From: Dongshaea marina
Lineage (GTDB): Bacteria > Pseudomonadota > Gammaproteobacteria > Enterobacterales > Aeromonadaceae
DNA: 64,000 nucleotides
Assembly (NCBI RefSeq): GCF_003072645.1
Contig: NZ_CP028897.1
Coordinates: 1,563,658 to 1,627,657, forward strand
Reading direction: 5' to 3'
In this document: positions 1 through 8,471 of the stretch, one piece after another
Numbering within the stretch: the first letter of the stretch is position 1
Layout: every line of letters starts with the position of its first letter
Notes under the pieces: model-generated
Seen by the model: the letters and a program-made list of their open reading frames with translations, nothing else
The model's database searches: none
Told to the model about the DNA's origin: nothing
Translations under genes and position numbers: made by a program

Positions 1-411
1 CTGCCAAAATCAACTCAGGATTGCCGAACAGCCGGAGCCTCTGTCCAGACGGAAGCCCTGCTCTCAGAAAATGCACTGCTCAAGGTTCGCCTGGCAAAGC
101 TTGGGAATGAGCTGACTCAGCATGATCTACATCGGGCAGCGCTTCAGGAGCAGCTTCATCAGATGCAGTTAGAGGCAGCATCTTATAAGAAAGCGTTTTT
201 TGAGCTGAGACGTAAGATTCAAAAACGCCAGTCCGGGCAGGGGAGCGGTTCCCAATCCAACACCCGGGAAAAGGTCTCAGCCAGGCGGATCCAGAAATTG
301 GAGCAGGATCATCACCGTGAGCTGTGTTGTGAGATCTGTCATAAGCGGATCAGTCAAAATTACAGTCTGGATGTAACAAGGATCCGCTGCGCGCTTCATG
401 CAGAGCTTTAA
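1..411 (+). CDS. Hypothetical coiled-coil protein, C-terminal part (5' end outside window)
   Basis: The frame is open from base 1 to the TAA at 409-411, so the gene starts upstream of the window; the first internal ATG is at 163. The visible 136 residues are rich in Leu, Glu, Gln and Lys and form a likely coiled coil over about the first 75, with a pattern such as LLSENALLKVRLAKLGNEL. A basic Gly/Ser/Gln linker follows, then a Cys-containing tail (CCEICHKRIS). The two CxxC-like cysteines could bind metal, but there is no clear partner pair. I do not recognise the family. The protein ends 240 bases before putP and no operon link is evident. Confidence 0.6.
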   Translation: MPKSTQDCRTAGASVQTEALLSENALLKVRLAKLGNELTQHDLHRAALQEQLHQMQLEAASYKKAFFELRRKIQKRQSGQGSGSQSNTREKVSARRIQKLEQDHHRELCCEICHKRISQNYSLDVTRIRCALHAEL

Positions 412-649
412 TCATGGTTTAATAGGGCCGGTCGGGATAACTCTTCACCGATCTGTGAACCGGATACACCATGGTTGACCCAAATCTTTGCTTCCTGGCA
501 GGTAAGAGACTGAGTCGAGGTTCAGGAAGTAACAGCGCCAGCGGACAGGCACCATCACTAGAAACTATAAATGAGACGACCAGTGACCTCATGTTGTGGC
601 CATCGCGCTGCGACTTAGGCGAGTTTGGGTGACCTTTACGGGAGATTAG

Positions 650-2149
650 ATGATTACCTTTTTTATCGTGTTGGCGATCTATTTTGCCATTGTGTTTGCT
701 ATCGGGATCTGTGCTGCCCGTGCCACCAAAAATAATTCAGATTATGTGTTGGGTGGCCGGAGCTTGAGCCCCGCCATCACCGCTTTGGGGGCGGGAGCAT
801 CGGATATGAGTGGCTGGCTGCTGCTGGGGTTGCCCGGAGCGGTTTTTGTATCCGGATTGGATCAGCTGTGGTTGCCGGTTGGTTTGTCGATAGGCGCTTA
901 CCTCAACTGGCGATTTGTGGCCAAGAAGCTTCGGATCTATACCGAAAATGTGGGAGATGCACTGACCATTCCCTCCTATTTTGATGCGCGTTTTGGTCAT
1001 GGTAACCGGGTACTACGACTGATGACCGCTGTGGTGATCCTGATCTTCTTTACCCTCTATGCCGCCGCCGGTTTTGTCAGTGGTGCCTACCTGTTTCAGG
1101 TGTTGTTCCACCTTCCTTACCATACGGCGGTCTGGATGGGAGCAATCTTCCTGGTGGCCTACACCTCTATCGGCGGTTTCCTGGCGGTGAACTGGGTTGA
1201 CTTTTTCCAGGGCTCCCTGATGTTTTTTGCCCTGCTGATCACTCCGCTGGCAACCTGGTTTCATCTGGAGCATTCTGCCGACTTTACGCTACAGCTGCCG
1301 GCACACTATTTCTCTGTCGTGAGCAACCAAACCAGCCTGATCGCGATAGTGTCTCTGCTGGCCTGGGGACTTGGCTATTTTGGGCAGCCGCATATCCTGG
1401 TGCGCTTTATGGCGATCCGTGATGTTCGCGGCATGAAGGTGGCGCGGCGGATCTGCATGAGCTGGATGGTTATCTCCCTGCTTGGAGCATTTGCGGTGGG
1501 GATCACCGGGGCTATCTATTATGCAACTCGCGGCCATCAGTTTGATAATGAGATGGTCTTTTTAGAGCTGGCCAAGGGGCTGTTCCCGGCCTGGATTGCC
1601 GCTATTTTGTTTGCGGCGGTTCTGTCGGCGGTGATGAGTACCATAGCAGCCCAGCTACTTGCCTCATCCAGTGCACTGACCGAAGATATCGCTCACTTTT
1701 TTGAGATCCAGTTGAGTGAGAAAGCCAAGGTATGGTTTGGTCGGGGAGCTGTGATTGCCGTATCCCTGGTGGCGATGATCTTTGCCAGCGACCCTCAGAG
1801 CACCATCTTATCGATCGTGGGGCATGCCTGGGCTGGTATGGGGGCCGCCTTTGGGCCGGTGATCCTGTTTTCGCTGTTTTGGCGACGCTGTACTGCCAGG
1901 GGGGCAGTTGCAGGGATGACGGTCGGAGCGATTATGGTGCTTGTCTGGATATTTGGCCACTCCCAGTGGCCACAATCAGTGATCTTCAGCCTGTATGAGA
2001 TCATTCCCGGCTTTATCCTGGCCTCTCTTGCTCTGGTGGTTGTCAGCCTCAGGGATGAGATGCCCTGTAAGCAGACCCTGCATCATTATGATGAGGTATT
2101 GCGTCACTGCCATGAGCCGGATTACACCGGAGCACCGATTCAGGAATAA
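650..2149 (+). CDS. putP: Sodium/proline symporter PutP
   Basis: A 499-residue polytopic inner-membrane protein of the sodium:solute symporter family, the usual length for PutP, which imports L-proline with Na+. The first helix (ITFFIVLAIYFAIVFAIG) is followed by the family signature YVLGGRSLSPAITALGAGAS near residue 32, where SSS transporters place Na+/proline contacts. Further family landmarks are SGWLLLGLPGA and LGYFGQPHILVRFMA. About 13 hydrophobic segments can be counted. A GGGAGA ribosome site lies just before the ATG. The gene stands alone, with a hairpin terminator directly after it. No putA is visible here. PutP is the best fit within the SSS family; pantothenate symporters (PanF) look different at these motifs. 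Confidence 0.93.
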   Translation: MITFFIVLAIYFAIVFAIGICAARATKNNSDYVLGGRSLSPAITALGAGASDMSGWLLLGLPGAVFVSGLDQLWLPVGLSIGAYLNWRFVAKKLRIYTENVGDALTIPSYFDARFGHGNRVLRLMTAVVILIFFTLYAAAGFVSGAYLFQVLFHLPYHTAVWMGAIFLVAYTSIGGFLAVNWVDFFQGSLMFFALLITPLATWFHLEHSADFTLQLPAHYFSVVSNQTSLIAIVSLLAWGLGYFGQPHILVRFMAIRDVRGMKVARRICMSWMVISLLGAFAVGITGAIYYATRGHQFDNEMVFLELAKGLFPAWIAAILFAAVLSAVMSTIAAQLLASSSALTEDIAHFFEIQLSEKAKVWFGRGAVIAVSLVAMIFASDPQSTILSIVGHAWAGMGAAFGPVILFSLFWRRCTARGAVAGMTVGAIMVLVWIFGHSQWPQSVIFSLYEIIPGFILASLALVVVSLRDEMPCKQTLHHYDEVLRHCHEPDYTGAPIQE

Positions 2150-2171
2150 GGTGCTCCCCTGGTGAATGAAA

Positions 2172-2197
2172 GGCCCTCAGTTGAGGGTCTTTTTTGT
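2172..2197 (+). terminator. Rho-independent terminator of putP
   Basis: The inverted repeat GGCCCTCA / TGAGGGTC has one G-T wobble and a 2-base loop. It is followed by a run of seven T, and starts about 22 bases after the putP stop codon. Confidence 0.85.
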
Positions 2198-2700
2198 TTG
2201 TGGCGAAGCCACAATATTAGCTACATTCAGTGGATTCTGGTTCATTTTGGCACAAGGCTGGCTTATCTTTTTGTCCTTCGGACTGATATTAATGGCTTCG
2301 CCATATAGCCGTATTCGCCCGGCGGTCGAGTTACTTTGGTATCGCTCAAAGTAACCAAAGGCTCACTCCGGAACGATGTTCCCGACATCGACCTGCGTGG
2401 CTCGGCATCCTGCCTCGAAACAAAATATCAAGAAGAATATAAATCACCTTCGATCCCCCGTGAGCGAGCGCTGAGGTGAACCGTAGAGGATGAAGGTTGA
2501 GCGGCATGGATGCCGCGAGAGCTTAGTCATCACAGGGATGTGATGTCTAAGCGGTGCCTTCATCCTTAGGGGAGCCGAGGATAAAGCGAGATCCGGGGCG
2601 CGAGGGGATTGCAAAGGGGAAAGGCGTTGGCCCCTTTGCTCGCTGTCGGGCGATCCCGACATTCATGCAGTGCAGTTGCAAAAAGACCACCTTCAGGATA
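2198..2700. repeat. Mosaic intergenic repeat, copy A
   Basis: This non-coding stretch has two modules that recur elsewhere. Module 1 (about 2291-2424) contains the palindrome at 2331-2354, TTACTTTGG-TATCG-CTCAAAGTAA in outline, and recurs at 56964-57160. Module 2 (about 2459-2690) begins GAGCGAGCGCTGAGG, passes through CCTTCATCCTTAGGGGAGCC and ends with GGGGCGCGAGGGGATT. It recurs at 57229-57440 and 57878-58090, and inverted at 24670-24910 and 62315-62525. The short open frames inside are chance. Bases 2700-2890 have no recognisable feature. Confidence 0.8.
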
Positions 2701-2975
2701 AATGTGCTAAATAGCTGATCCTATTACTGCTACATCTGTTGATGTGTGCTAGCAGACACGCTATGAATCCATCCATGGAAGCTCCACCGCGTCATTCATG
2801 ACGCAGAGGGTCTGCTCATTCACAATTCAACAGCTGCCCAAATGATCTACTATTTGGAACAGTTATTTAGAGACTTAGCTCTGATCCCGAATTGGATATC
2901 CCTTCACGAAATTTAATAGCAAGGGACAATGCCATGCTCTATAAGTCCAATTTTATCTTTATTGGAGGGAAGCAG

Positions 2976-4019
2976 ATGACCCAGGTGATCTCAGGTTATG
3001 GAATATCACAAACCGATTTTTATAATCTATATAGTGCAAATGCAAGGGATATAGACTCAGCCATTATCGAGAAGTTAAAAGAGTCGGCCTCAAGAGGAAA
3101 TATTGATTCAATTGATCTCTTACAAAACCTGGCGCTCAGGAATGATGAGGTCGGCGAGACCGCGGAAAAAGCCCTGTTTGGGCTCTATTGTGGGCGCCAG
3201 TCCTCCGCGAAAGGAGTGGATGTCGAGATTGCTAAATCAAGCCTGATGCTTTACGAAAAAATTGACAGGGATAAGTTTAGCCAGAGTGACAGAACAAATA
3301 AGCTGACACGCCCCTCTGCTGTGCTATTCATGGCTGGCGCAGCCACCCCTGCGAATTCAGAGATAAGAGATAAAATCGCCTCGGTTTTTTCCGGTGCTGA
3401 GGTTTCTCAAAATGTGCATGAGAGGGTTGGGAAAGATGATTTGTGGGCCAGTAATCGATTTATCAGTGATGCTGAGCTGACGGCCTCTTCAATGGGATTA
3501 GATGCTTCGTCTAAGGGGCTGTCAGTCAACAGACCTGTTGGGCTAGTTGATCCGGTTTCTGGGGAAAATAAACTGGTCGATCTCTTTTTTGAAAAGATGG
3601 ACTCTCAGGGGGATAACTTTCTGAAAGAGCCTGAGTTGGTTGCGGTGAATACCAAAGATCACTGGGTGTTGCTTGGGATTTATCCGGATGAGAATGGGGA
3701 GAGAAATGCCATTATTTTTGACTCTAAACCCCCTTTATCTGTAGGAACAAAAGAAAGGTTCGATGAAGTTGCACAACTGTGTGGCTGTAAACCTATCGAG
3801 TATCTTGCTATGGATCTGCAGCAGAATGTGCCAAATGGCTGTGGGCTCTTCGTTGACTCAGTGATGAAAAGTATTGCTGAGGGAGTTTTGAAAAAGACTG
3901 CGCCATCTGAGTCAGTCCACGCCTTTGTTGAGATGTTTACAGCAAAGAGCCCTGCGGAGCAGGAAGATTTTAACAGGAGCAGGCGTCTGCAATTAAGAGA
4001 GAATCTGATTTTTTCTTAA
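2976..4019 (+). CDS. Putative CE-clan cysteine protease (Ulp1/SseL-like), possible secreted effector
   Basis: The start at 2976 is chosen because GGAGGG lies six bases upstream; the frame is open from 2892, which would add 28 residues. The product has 347 residues and no signal peptide or membrane segment. The C-terminal third shows the ordered catalytic signature of clan CE peptidases and deubiquitinases: DHWVLLGIY (His229), IIFDSK (Asp249), then QQNVPNGCGLFV, with Gln282/283 as oxyanion residue and Cys289 as nucleophile. Known bacterial members (SseL, ElaD, ChlaDub, XopD) are mostly host-targeting deubiquitinases or deSUMOylases; the related YopJ acetyltransferases use His-Glu-Cys. The N-terminal 200 residues are unrecognised. 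The gene stands alone between a repeat and an unrelated minus-strand gene. The fold is inferred from motifs only; substrate and secretion route are unknown. Confidence 0.6.
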   Translation: MTQVISGYGISQTDFYNLYSANARDIDSAIIEKLKESASRGNIDSIDLLQNLALRNDEVGETAEKALFGLYCGRQSSAKGVDVEIAKSSLMLYEKIDRDKFSQSDRTNKLTRPSAVLFMAGAATPANSEIRDKIASVFSGAEVSQNVHERVGKDDLWASNRFISDAELTASSMGLDASSKGLSVNRPVGLVDPVSGENKLVDLFFEKMDSQGDNFLKEPELVAVNTKDHWVLLGIYPDENGERNAIIFDSKPPLSVGTKERFDEVAQLCGCKPIEYLAMDLQQNVPNGCGLFVDSVMKSIAEGVLKKTAPSESVHAFVEMFTAKSPAEQEDFNRSRRLQLRENLIFS

Positions 4020-4134
4020 GGATTATGGTGGCACCTAAAACAGGACGCTGACACGTATCAGTTTGAGTATGGCTTCTCAACTGACCTCGCTGTCAGCGCA
4101 TGACCATGATGGTTTAGCTCTGATTGTTCATGGT

Positions 4135-4350
4135 TTAGCGCATCCGCGAGGATAACTGATCCAGAGCGATAGGCTCCAGCAGCTGCTCCAGTTCCTCTTC
4201 TGTTTGCGGAACAGTTCCAAGTTCGAAGGTTGGTGGGCAGCCGCCATTGAGCATGTAGACGGTGTGATCACCATGATCATAGTGGAACCATTTACCATGT
4301 ACGCAGAGATCTGTATAACAATTGGGTAGCATCTTCAACTTAGTACTCAT
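4135..4350 (-). CDS. Hypothetical small protein (71 aa)
   Basis: The reading frame is preceded by a very good ribosome site (GGGAAAGGAGGA, then ATG) on the minus strand, which makes it a credible gene. The product is acidic at the C-terminus (QTEEELEQLLEP) and has a His/Tyr/Asp-rich middle (HGKWFHYDHGDHTVYML) that looks like a small beta-rich domain. I recognise no family. A consensus FNR site lies 71-84 bases upstream of its start, so it may be controlled by oxygen. Confidence 0.6.
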   Translation of the reverse strand: MSTKLKMLPNCYTDLCVHGKWFHYDHGDHTVYMLNGGCPPTFELGTVPQTEEELEQLLEPIALDQLSSRMR

Positions 4351-4420
4351 ACATCCTCCTTTCCCTCTGGTTTAATTATTTGCTCCTTTTTCATACAAGC
4401 CCAATTACAAATGAGTAACA

Positions 4421-4434
4421 TTGATTTACATCAA
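4421..4434. promoter_or_regulatory. FNR/Anr-type binding site
   Basis: TTGATTTACATCAA is a perfect TTGAT-N4-ATCAA palindrome. It lies 71-84 bases upstream of the minus-strand gene starting at 4350 and could also serve plus-strand transcription toward 4487 and beyond. Sites of this form bind the oxygen-sensing regulator FNR in gammaproteobacteria; binding here is inferred from sequence. Confidence 0.75.
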
Positions 4435-4665
4435 ATTTACCTCGGTTGTTGTGATAAAAATTGTTTTTCTGCAGGCAGAGAGACAAATGGATACTAATTC
4501 TCTGAAAGGAGAGCACAATAGCCTGCACCCGGCAGGGGATAAGGCTCGGATCACTATCATTTTGATAGTTTCCTCGGATGATTCTGCGGTTGGAAGCTCC
4601 TGGAGCTATCTATATCAGGACTCTTTGGGCACTTGCACCTAACAAAGCCTGGTAGATCATTTAGT

Positions 4666-4725
4666 TGACCTGACCTGACCTGACCTGACCTGACCTGACC
4701 TGACCTGACCTGACCTGACCTGACC
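4666..4725. repeat. Pentanucleotide tandem repeat, 12 x TGACC
   Basis: Twelve uninterrupted TGACC units lie in the intergenic region, ending 151 bases before the start of the lipoprotein gene at 4877. A perfect five-base array of this length is a hypermutable simple sequence repeat. Read in the other direction it gives open frames encoding repeated VRSGQ, but these have no start context and are judged to be by-products. Confidence 0.95.
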
Positions 4726-4876
4726 TGTGGCCTGGTTGTTCTTGCGCAGCAGGCATCCACAGGATCTTTGACAAACTTTGCTACAGATCAACACACTCTG
4801 ACACCCAGCTGACGAAAAGCTGCCACAGTTTGCGTTTTTAATGGTAAGCACCAAAAGCCGAAACTGAGGGTTTCCA

Positions 4877-5311
4877 GTGAATGAATTTAAAAAGTTTTTG
4901 ATCATCTCGGCTGTTGCTATCGCTTTACCGCTGGCGGGGTGTGCCGCAAGTAATCCCCCAGCCGATCAGGCTGTTGCAAAACCTGGGGTCGAGCGTCCCG
5001 CTCCTCGTCCGGGGGCTCCTTTACCTGGTGGACAACACCTCAAGAATCATCCATTTGATGAGGTTGCATATCATAACCACCTCGAGCAGCAGCTTGAACA
5101 ATTTAGCACGCCCCAGAAAAAGCGTGACTTCCTAAACGATAAATTGAACCAGCTGCAGCAACATAAGGCCCAGCTGGATAAGAGAACGCAACAGGCCCTG
5201 GCGAATCATCCCGAGCGCAGTGCGCAGATCAAGCAACGTCAGGTAGAGCAGCTGAATGTATTCAATAAGATGCAGCAGCAATTGAACAAAGAGTTAAGCC
5301 GGTTGTCTTAA
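4877..5311 (+). CDS. Predicted lipoprotein, Gln-rich helical (144 aa)
   Basis: The N-terminus is a clear type II signal: a basic start (MNEFKK), a hydrophobic core and the lipobox LAGC with Cys22. Ser sits three residues after it (CAAS) and there is no Asp at +2, which favours outer-membrane sorting. A Pro-rich linker (about residues 28-55) leads into a highly helical, Gln/Lys/Leu-rich domain to the C-terminus with heptad-like spacing. No named family is recognised; small periplasmic helical lipoproteins often act in envelope stress or assembly. The TGACC array lies in its upstream region, so its expression could vary with repeat number. A 65-residue gene follows after 37 bases, probably in the same transcript. 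Confidence 0.75.
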   Translation: MNEFKKFLIISAVAIALPLAGCAASNPPADQAVAKPGVERPAPRPGAPLPGGQHLKNHPFDEVAYHNHLEQQLEQFSTPQKKRDFLNDKLNQLQQHKAQLDKRTQQALANHPERSAQIKQRQVEQLNVFNKMQQQLNKELSRLS

Positions 5312-5348
5312 TCCGGAGTATGACTCAAGAGATATTGAGGATAGAGCT

Positions 5349-5546
5349 ATGAATAATGAAGAACGATCACAAAAAATGTTTTGGGTCAGGCAGTTTAGAA
5401 AGGCAAAGACCCTGAAGACTTTGCACCTGATGGTCTCTCGCGCACTGGATCGCTATAGCCTTCAGTCTCGAGTTCTCGCTGCAATTTTTCTTGCGGAGTG
5501 CCAGCGTGAACGTGAGCTTAGCAGCGGGTTACTGCTGAATCATTAA
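5349..5546 (+). CDS. Small basic hypothetical protein (65 aa)
   Basis: A 65-residue frame starts seven bases after a GAGGAT ribosome site and lies between two lipoprotein genes on the same strand. It has no signal peptide. The sequence is basic and predicted helical (RQFRKAKTLKTLHLMVSRALDRY, split by no obvious linker), with a C-terminal LAAIFLAECQRERELS. It could be a small regulator or adaptor. I do not recognise it, and the coding call rests on ribosome site, position and composition. Confidence 0.55.
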   Translation: MNNEERSQKMFWVRQFRKAKTLKTLHLMVSRALDRYSLQSRVLAAIFLAECQRERELSSGLLLNH

Positions 5547-5606
5547 TTCCGAATTGAGAGATAAACAGGAGAGAGCCCGGGGCTGCCTCCTGGTAAGGAG
5601 TCAAAT

Positions 5607-8045
5607 ATGAAACGACTGGGTTATGGTGTTTTGACCCTATCCGCACTGCTGGTGGTCGGCTGCTCTTCTCAGAGGCAGGTAGCCATTGCGCCTCTGGCAC
5701 AGCCATCTGCAGCCCATGTGATCTATGTGAATCAGAAGATTCAATCGAGCGATCAAACGGGGGCAAGCTGGCAGCATGCTTATTCAAGCCTGCAGCAGGC
5801 CTTGCAACAGGCAAAAGCGGGTGATCAGATCTGGGTTGCCGAGGGAACCTACTACCCAACCACAGGTACCGATCGTGACCTCAGCTTTAAACTGGTGAAA
5901 GGTGTCAGCCTCTATGGTGGCTTCGATGGCAGTGAAACCAAGCTGTCTCAACGAGACTGGCAGGACAATAAAACCATCCTGAGTGGAAATATTGGCGATA
6001 AGCATAGTGCTGATGATAACAGCTACCATGTGGTGATTGGTGCCAATCAGGCGGTGCTCGATGGCTTTATCATTGCCGATGGACATGCATTCCCATCCCA
6101 AATGAACCAGGGAAAAGCACCCGCGAATGGTAAGTCGCAAAATCATACCAGTCCACAGGCGATCACCTCTGGCCCAACCAATGGGGTGGGAGCTGGTCTT
6201 TTGAACTATCAGGCTGCAACCCTGGTGCGCAATACCCTGTTTCGCGATAACCAGGCGATGAAGGGCGGGGCGGTTTATAACATGACTAGCACCTCGGCGC
6301 GTCCCGAGAAGGGGAACCCTATCCCTGTCTTTATTAATGTGACCTTTGAGAGCAACTTTGCCAAAGACAGGGGCGGTGCGGTATCCAATGATCTGGGTAC
6401 TAATCCTATCTTCATCAACTCCCTGTTTATCAAGAACAGCACAAGTGACAAGGGCGGGGCTTTGTACAATGACTTTGTCAGCTCTCCGCTTTTAATCAAC
6501 ACTGACTTTGAAAATAACCGGGCGGCCCGGGCTGCAGCGATCGGTAATGATGGCTCATCCCGTCCCGTGTTGGTCAATGTCTCTATTCATAACAACCTGG
6601 TGAGAGACCAGGGCGCCGGGATCTATCAGGGCTCCTACAATGTGAACCTGCCGGATTCGGCAAACATCAGCTATGTGATCAACTCCAGCATCAGCGGTAA
6701 CCGTTCACAGACTCATGGCGCTCCGGAGTGGGTTAACTGGGGGCAGGATGGGATCAAATCCTGGAACTCCAGCATTAGTGGCTGGAGCTATGGCAATAAT
6801 ATGAGTCAGACCAAGCAGCAGGAGTTTGCTCCTCTGGTGTCTCTGAGTCAGAAGCTGGCTAAGTTGCCAGCGGATCAGATAAGTCCGTCCCAGCTCGAGG
6901 AGCTGAGTCAATATATTCAGCAAAATGTTCCGGCTCCTTCGGGGAACGTCCTGAGCCGGGCTTTGAATACTCAACCTGGTTTTGGAATAGATGAGCCTGT
7001 GATCAAGGAGGTTTCGGTTTCCTCACGCATTGTGTATGTGAATGCAAATGGCAAGAATACTCAGGTTGATGGCAAGAGTTGGAATACGGCCTATCATAGT
7101 TTGCAGGCAGCTCTTAAGGATGCATCCAATGGTGGGGCCCAGATCTGGCTTGCGCAGGGGACCTATATACCTTCGAAAGCCGATCGCTCTGTCTCCTTTG
7201 TTATTCCGGACAAGGTCGCAGTCTATGGTGGTTTTCAGGGGAATGAGACAAAGCTTAGCCAGCGAAACTGGCAGAAGTATCACTCTATTTTGAGTGGTAA
7301 TATCGGCTCGCTTAAGAGTAATACCGATAACAGCTATCATGTGGTGATCGGCTCAAAAGGCGCATTGTTGGATGGCGTTACGGTTGAAGATGGTTACGCC
7401 GATGGTGAGTCTACCAATGGCTATGGCGGAGGTCTGTTTGCCTGGGGCTATGATCACTCGCTGCTGGTCAAAAATAGCCTGTTTAAAGATAACTATGCAC
7501 GGGAGGGGGGAGCCGCCTTCTTCTTCCTGGATAGCCGCAGTAGTTTGCAGAATGTGACCTTTAGTCATAATTCGGCCGAGTATGGGGGCGCCGTGGCAGC
7601 CCGCTTCGGTTCTGACATTGAGATAGATAACTCTACTTTTAGTGGCAATCATAGTGATTATCGCGGGGGAGCCCTTCTGATTAACTATGGCTCCAATGTC
7701 AAAGTGAAGGGCACACTGTTTACCGATAACCGCAGTGAAGGTAATGGTGGCGCGATCTGGATCGATGATCAGGCATCTCAGTATGGTGGCACCTATCCGG
7801 TGATCAGCAGCAGCATGTTTGCCAACAACAGCGCCGGCTACTACGGGGGAGCGATTCATAACTTCAACAAGGCGAATCTGACGGTCAAAGATTCCTCTTT
7901 CAGCGGTAATCTGGCCAAGTATGGTTCTGCCATCGCCAATACCCTGGGTGCGAAGCTGACTCTTAATGGTAATCTTCTACCGAGCGGGGCTGTCTATCAG
8001 CAGGCAACAACGGGAGCTAAGCAACGCGTCGCTGCCAACAGTTAA
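5607..8045 (+). CDS. Duplicated right-handed beta-helix lipoprotein (polymorphic outer-membrane-protein-like repeats)
   Basis: An 812-residue surface or periplasmic lipoprotein: lipobox VVGC with Cys19 follows a typical signal, and AAGGAG lies before the ATG. It has two homologous halves. Each opens with YVN...SWQHAYSSLQQAL, then IWVAEGTYYP, VSLYGGFDGSETKLSQRDW, ILSGNIG and NSYHVVIG (about residues 38-155 and 472-590), and each is followed by a run of beta-helix turns carrying GGA-[VIL]-x-N repeats. This is the layout of chlamydial-Pmp-like and DUF1565-type parallel beta-helix proteins, often adhesins or polysaccharide-acting proteins. No autotransporter barrel is present, so it is probably held by its lipid anchor. 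The two halves are separated by a Ser/Gln-rich stretch (about residues 400-470). Function is unknown. Confidence 0.8.
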   Translation: MKRLGYGVLTLSALLVVGCSSQRQVAIAPLAQPSAAHVIYVNQKIQSSDQTGASWQHAYSSLQQALQQAKAGDQIWVAEGTYYPTTGTDRDLSFKLVKGVSLYGGFDGSETKLSQRDWQDNKTILSGNIGDKHSADDNSYHVVIGANQAVLDGFIIADGHAFPSQMNQGKAPANGKSQNHTSPQAITSGPTNGVGAGLLNYQAATLVRNTLFRDNQAMKGGAVYNMTSTSARPEKGNPIPVFINVTFESNFAKDRGGAVSNDLGTNPIFINSLFIKNSTSDKGGALYNDFVSSPLLINTDFENNRAARAAAIGNDGSSRPVLVNVSIHNNLVRDQGAGIYQGSYNVNLPDSANISYVINSSISGNRSQTHGAPEWVNWGQDGIKSWNSSISGWSYGNNMSQTKQQEFAPLVSLSQKLAKLPADQISPSQLEELSQYIQQNVPAPSGNVLSRALNTQPGFGIDEPVIKEVSVSSRIVYVNANGKNTQVDGKSWNTAYHSLQAALKDASNGGAQIWLAQGTYIPSKADRSVSFVIPDKVAVYGGFQGNETKLSQRNWQKYHSILSGNIGSLKSNTDNSYHVVIGSKGALLDGVTVEDGYADGESTNGYGGGLFAWGYDHSLLVKNSLFKDNYAREGGAAFFFLDSRSSLQNVTFSHNSAEYGGAVAARFGSDIEIDNSTFSGNHSDYRGGALLINYGSNVKVKGTLFTDNRSEGNGGAIWIDDQASQYGGTYPVISSSMFANNSAGYYGGAIHNFNKANLTVKDSSFSGNLAKYGSAIANTLGAKLTLNGNLLPSGAVYQQATTGAKQRVAANS

Positions 8046-8057
8046 CCAGAAGTTTGA

Positions 8058-8075
8058 GGGGCTGGAGACAGCCCC
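8058..8075 (+). terminator. Hairpin after the beta-helix gene
   Basis: GGGGCTG-GAGA-CAGCCCC forms a perfect 7-bp stem 12 bases after the stop codon. The following bases (CCTTAATCCTT) are only weakly T-rich, so termination efficiency is uncertain. The rest of 8076-8471 holds no supported gene; a second hairpin (AGGCTCTTCGGACGAGAGCTT, 8337-8357, then T-rich) lies about 115 bases before maoP. Confidence 0.55.
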
Positions 8076-8471
8076 CTTAATCCTTAGCCTAGCCTCTCAA
8101 CACTCACCTTAGAATCCCAGGGCCGACGGCTCCTTGTCTAATCAAACAGCGATCTCTGGTTTATCATTGCGCGGCAGCTGAGCCTTTTGTGGCTTGGGAG
8201 CGGGGAGTTGCAACCTTTAAGAGTGGGAGACAGTCCACAATTTTCGACACAAGTTGATGGTTCGTTTACTAATTATTTTTAAATCAAAAATCACCCATGA
8301 CGAGCGAAGTTCAGGGATAAGGTGCCTTGCTGGTTGAGGCTCTTCGGACGAGAGCTTGGTGTTGGTTTTTTTTTGTGTGCGAAAATCTTGTTTTTAACGT
8401 TACAAAACAGTCCTTTACAGCTAAAAAAATTTGTACTAAATAATCGCAAAAATAGCTTGAGGATTATCATC

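Noticed and set aside
411..649. A regulatory RNA or CRP site ahead of putP
   Set aside because: CTGTGAACCGGATACACC resembles only half of a CRP site, and no stable RNA structure is evident.
2444..2662. Minus-strand frame inside repeat copy A, also seen in other copies
   Set aside because: It follows from the repeat sequence, lacks a ribosome site, and is broken in other copies.
4487..4642. A 51-codon plus-strand frame downstream of the FNR-type site
   Set aside because: The ribosome site is weak, composition is not protein-like, and it ends at the repeat array; not enough to call a gene.
4557..4905. Minus-strand frames encoding repeated VRSGQ across the TGACC array
   Set aside because: They exist only because a five-base repeat has no stop in these frames; no start context and no domain.
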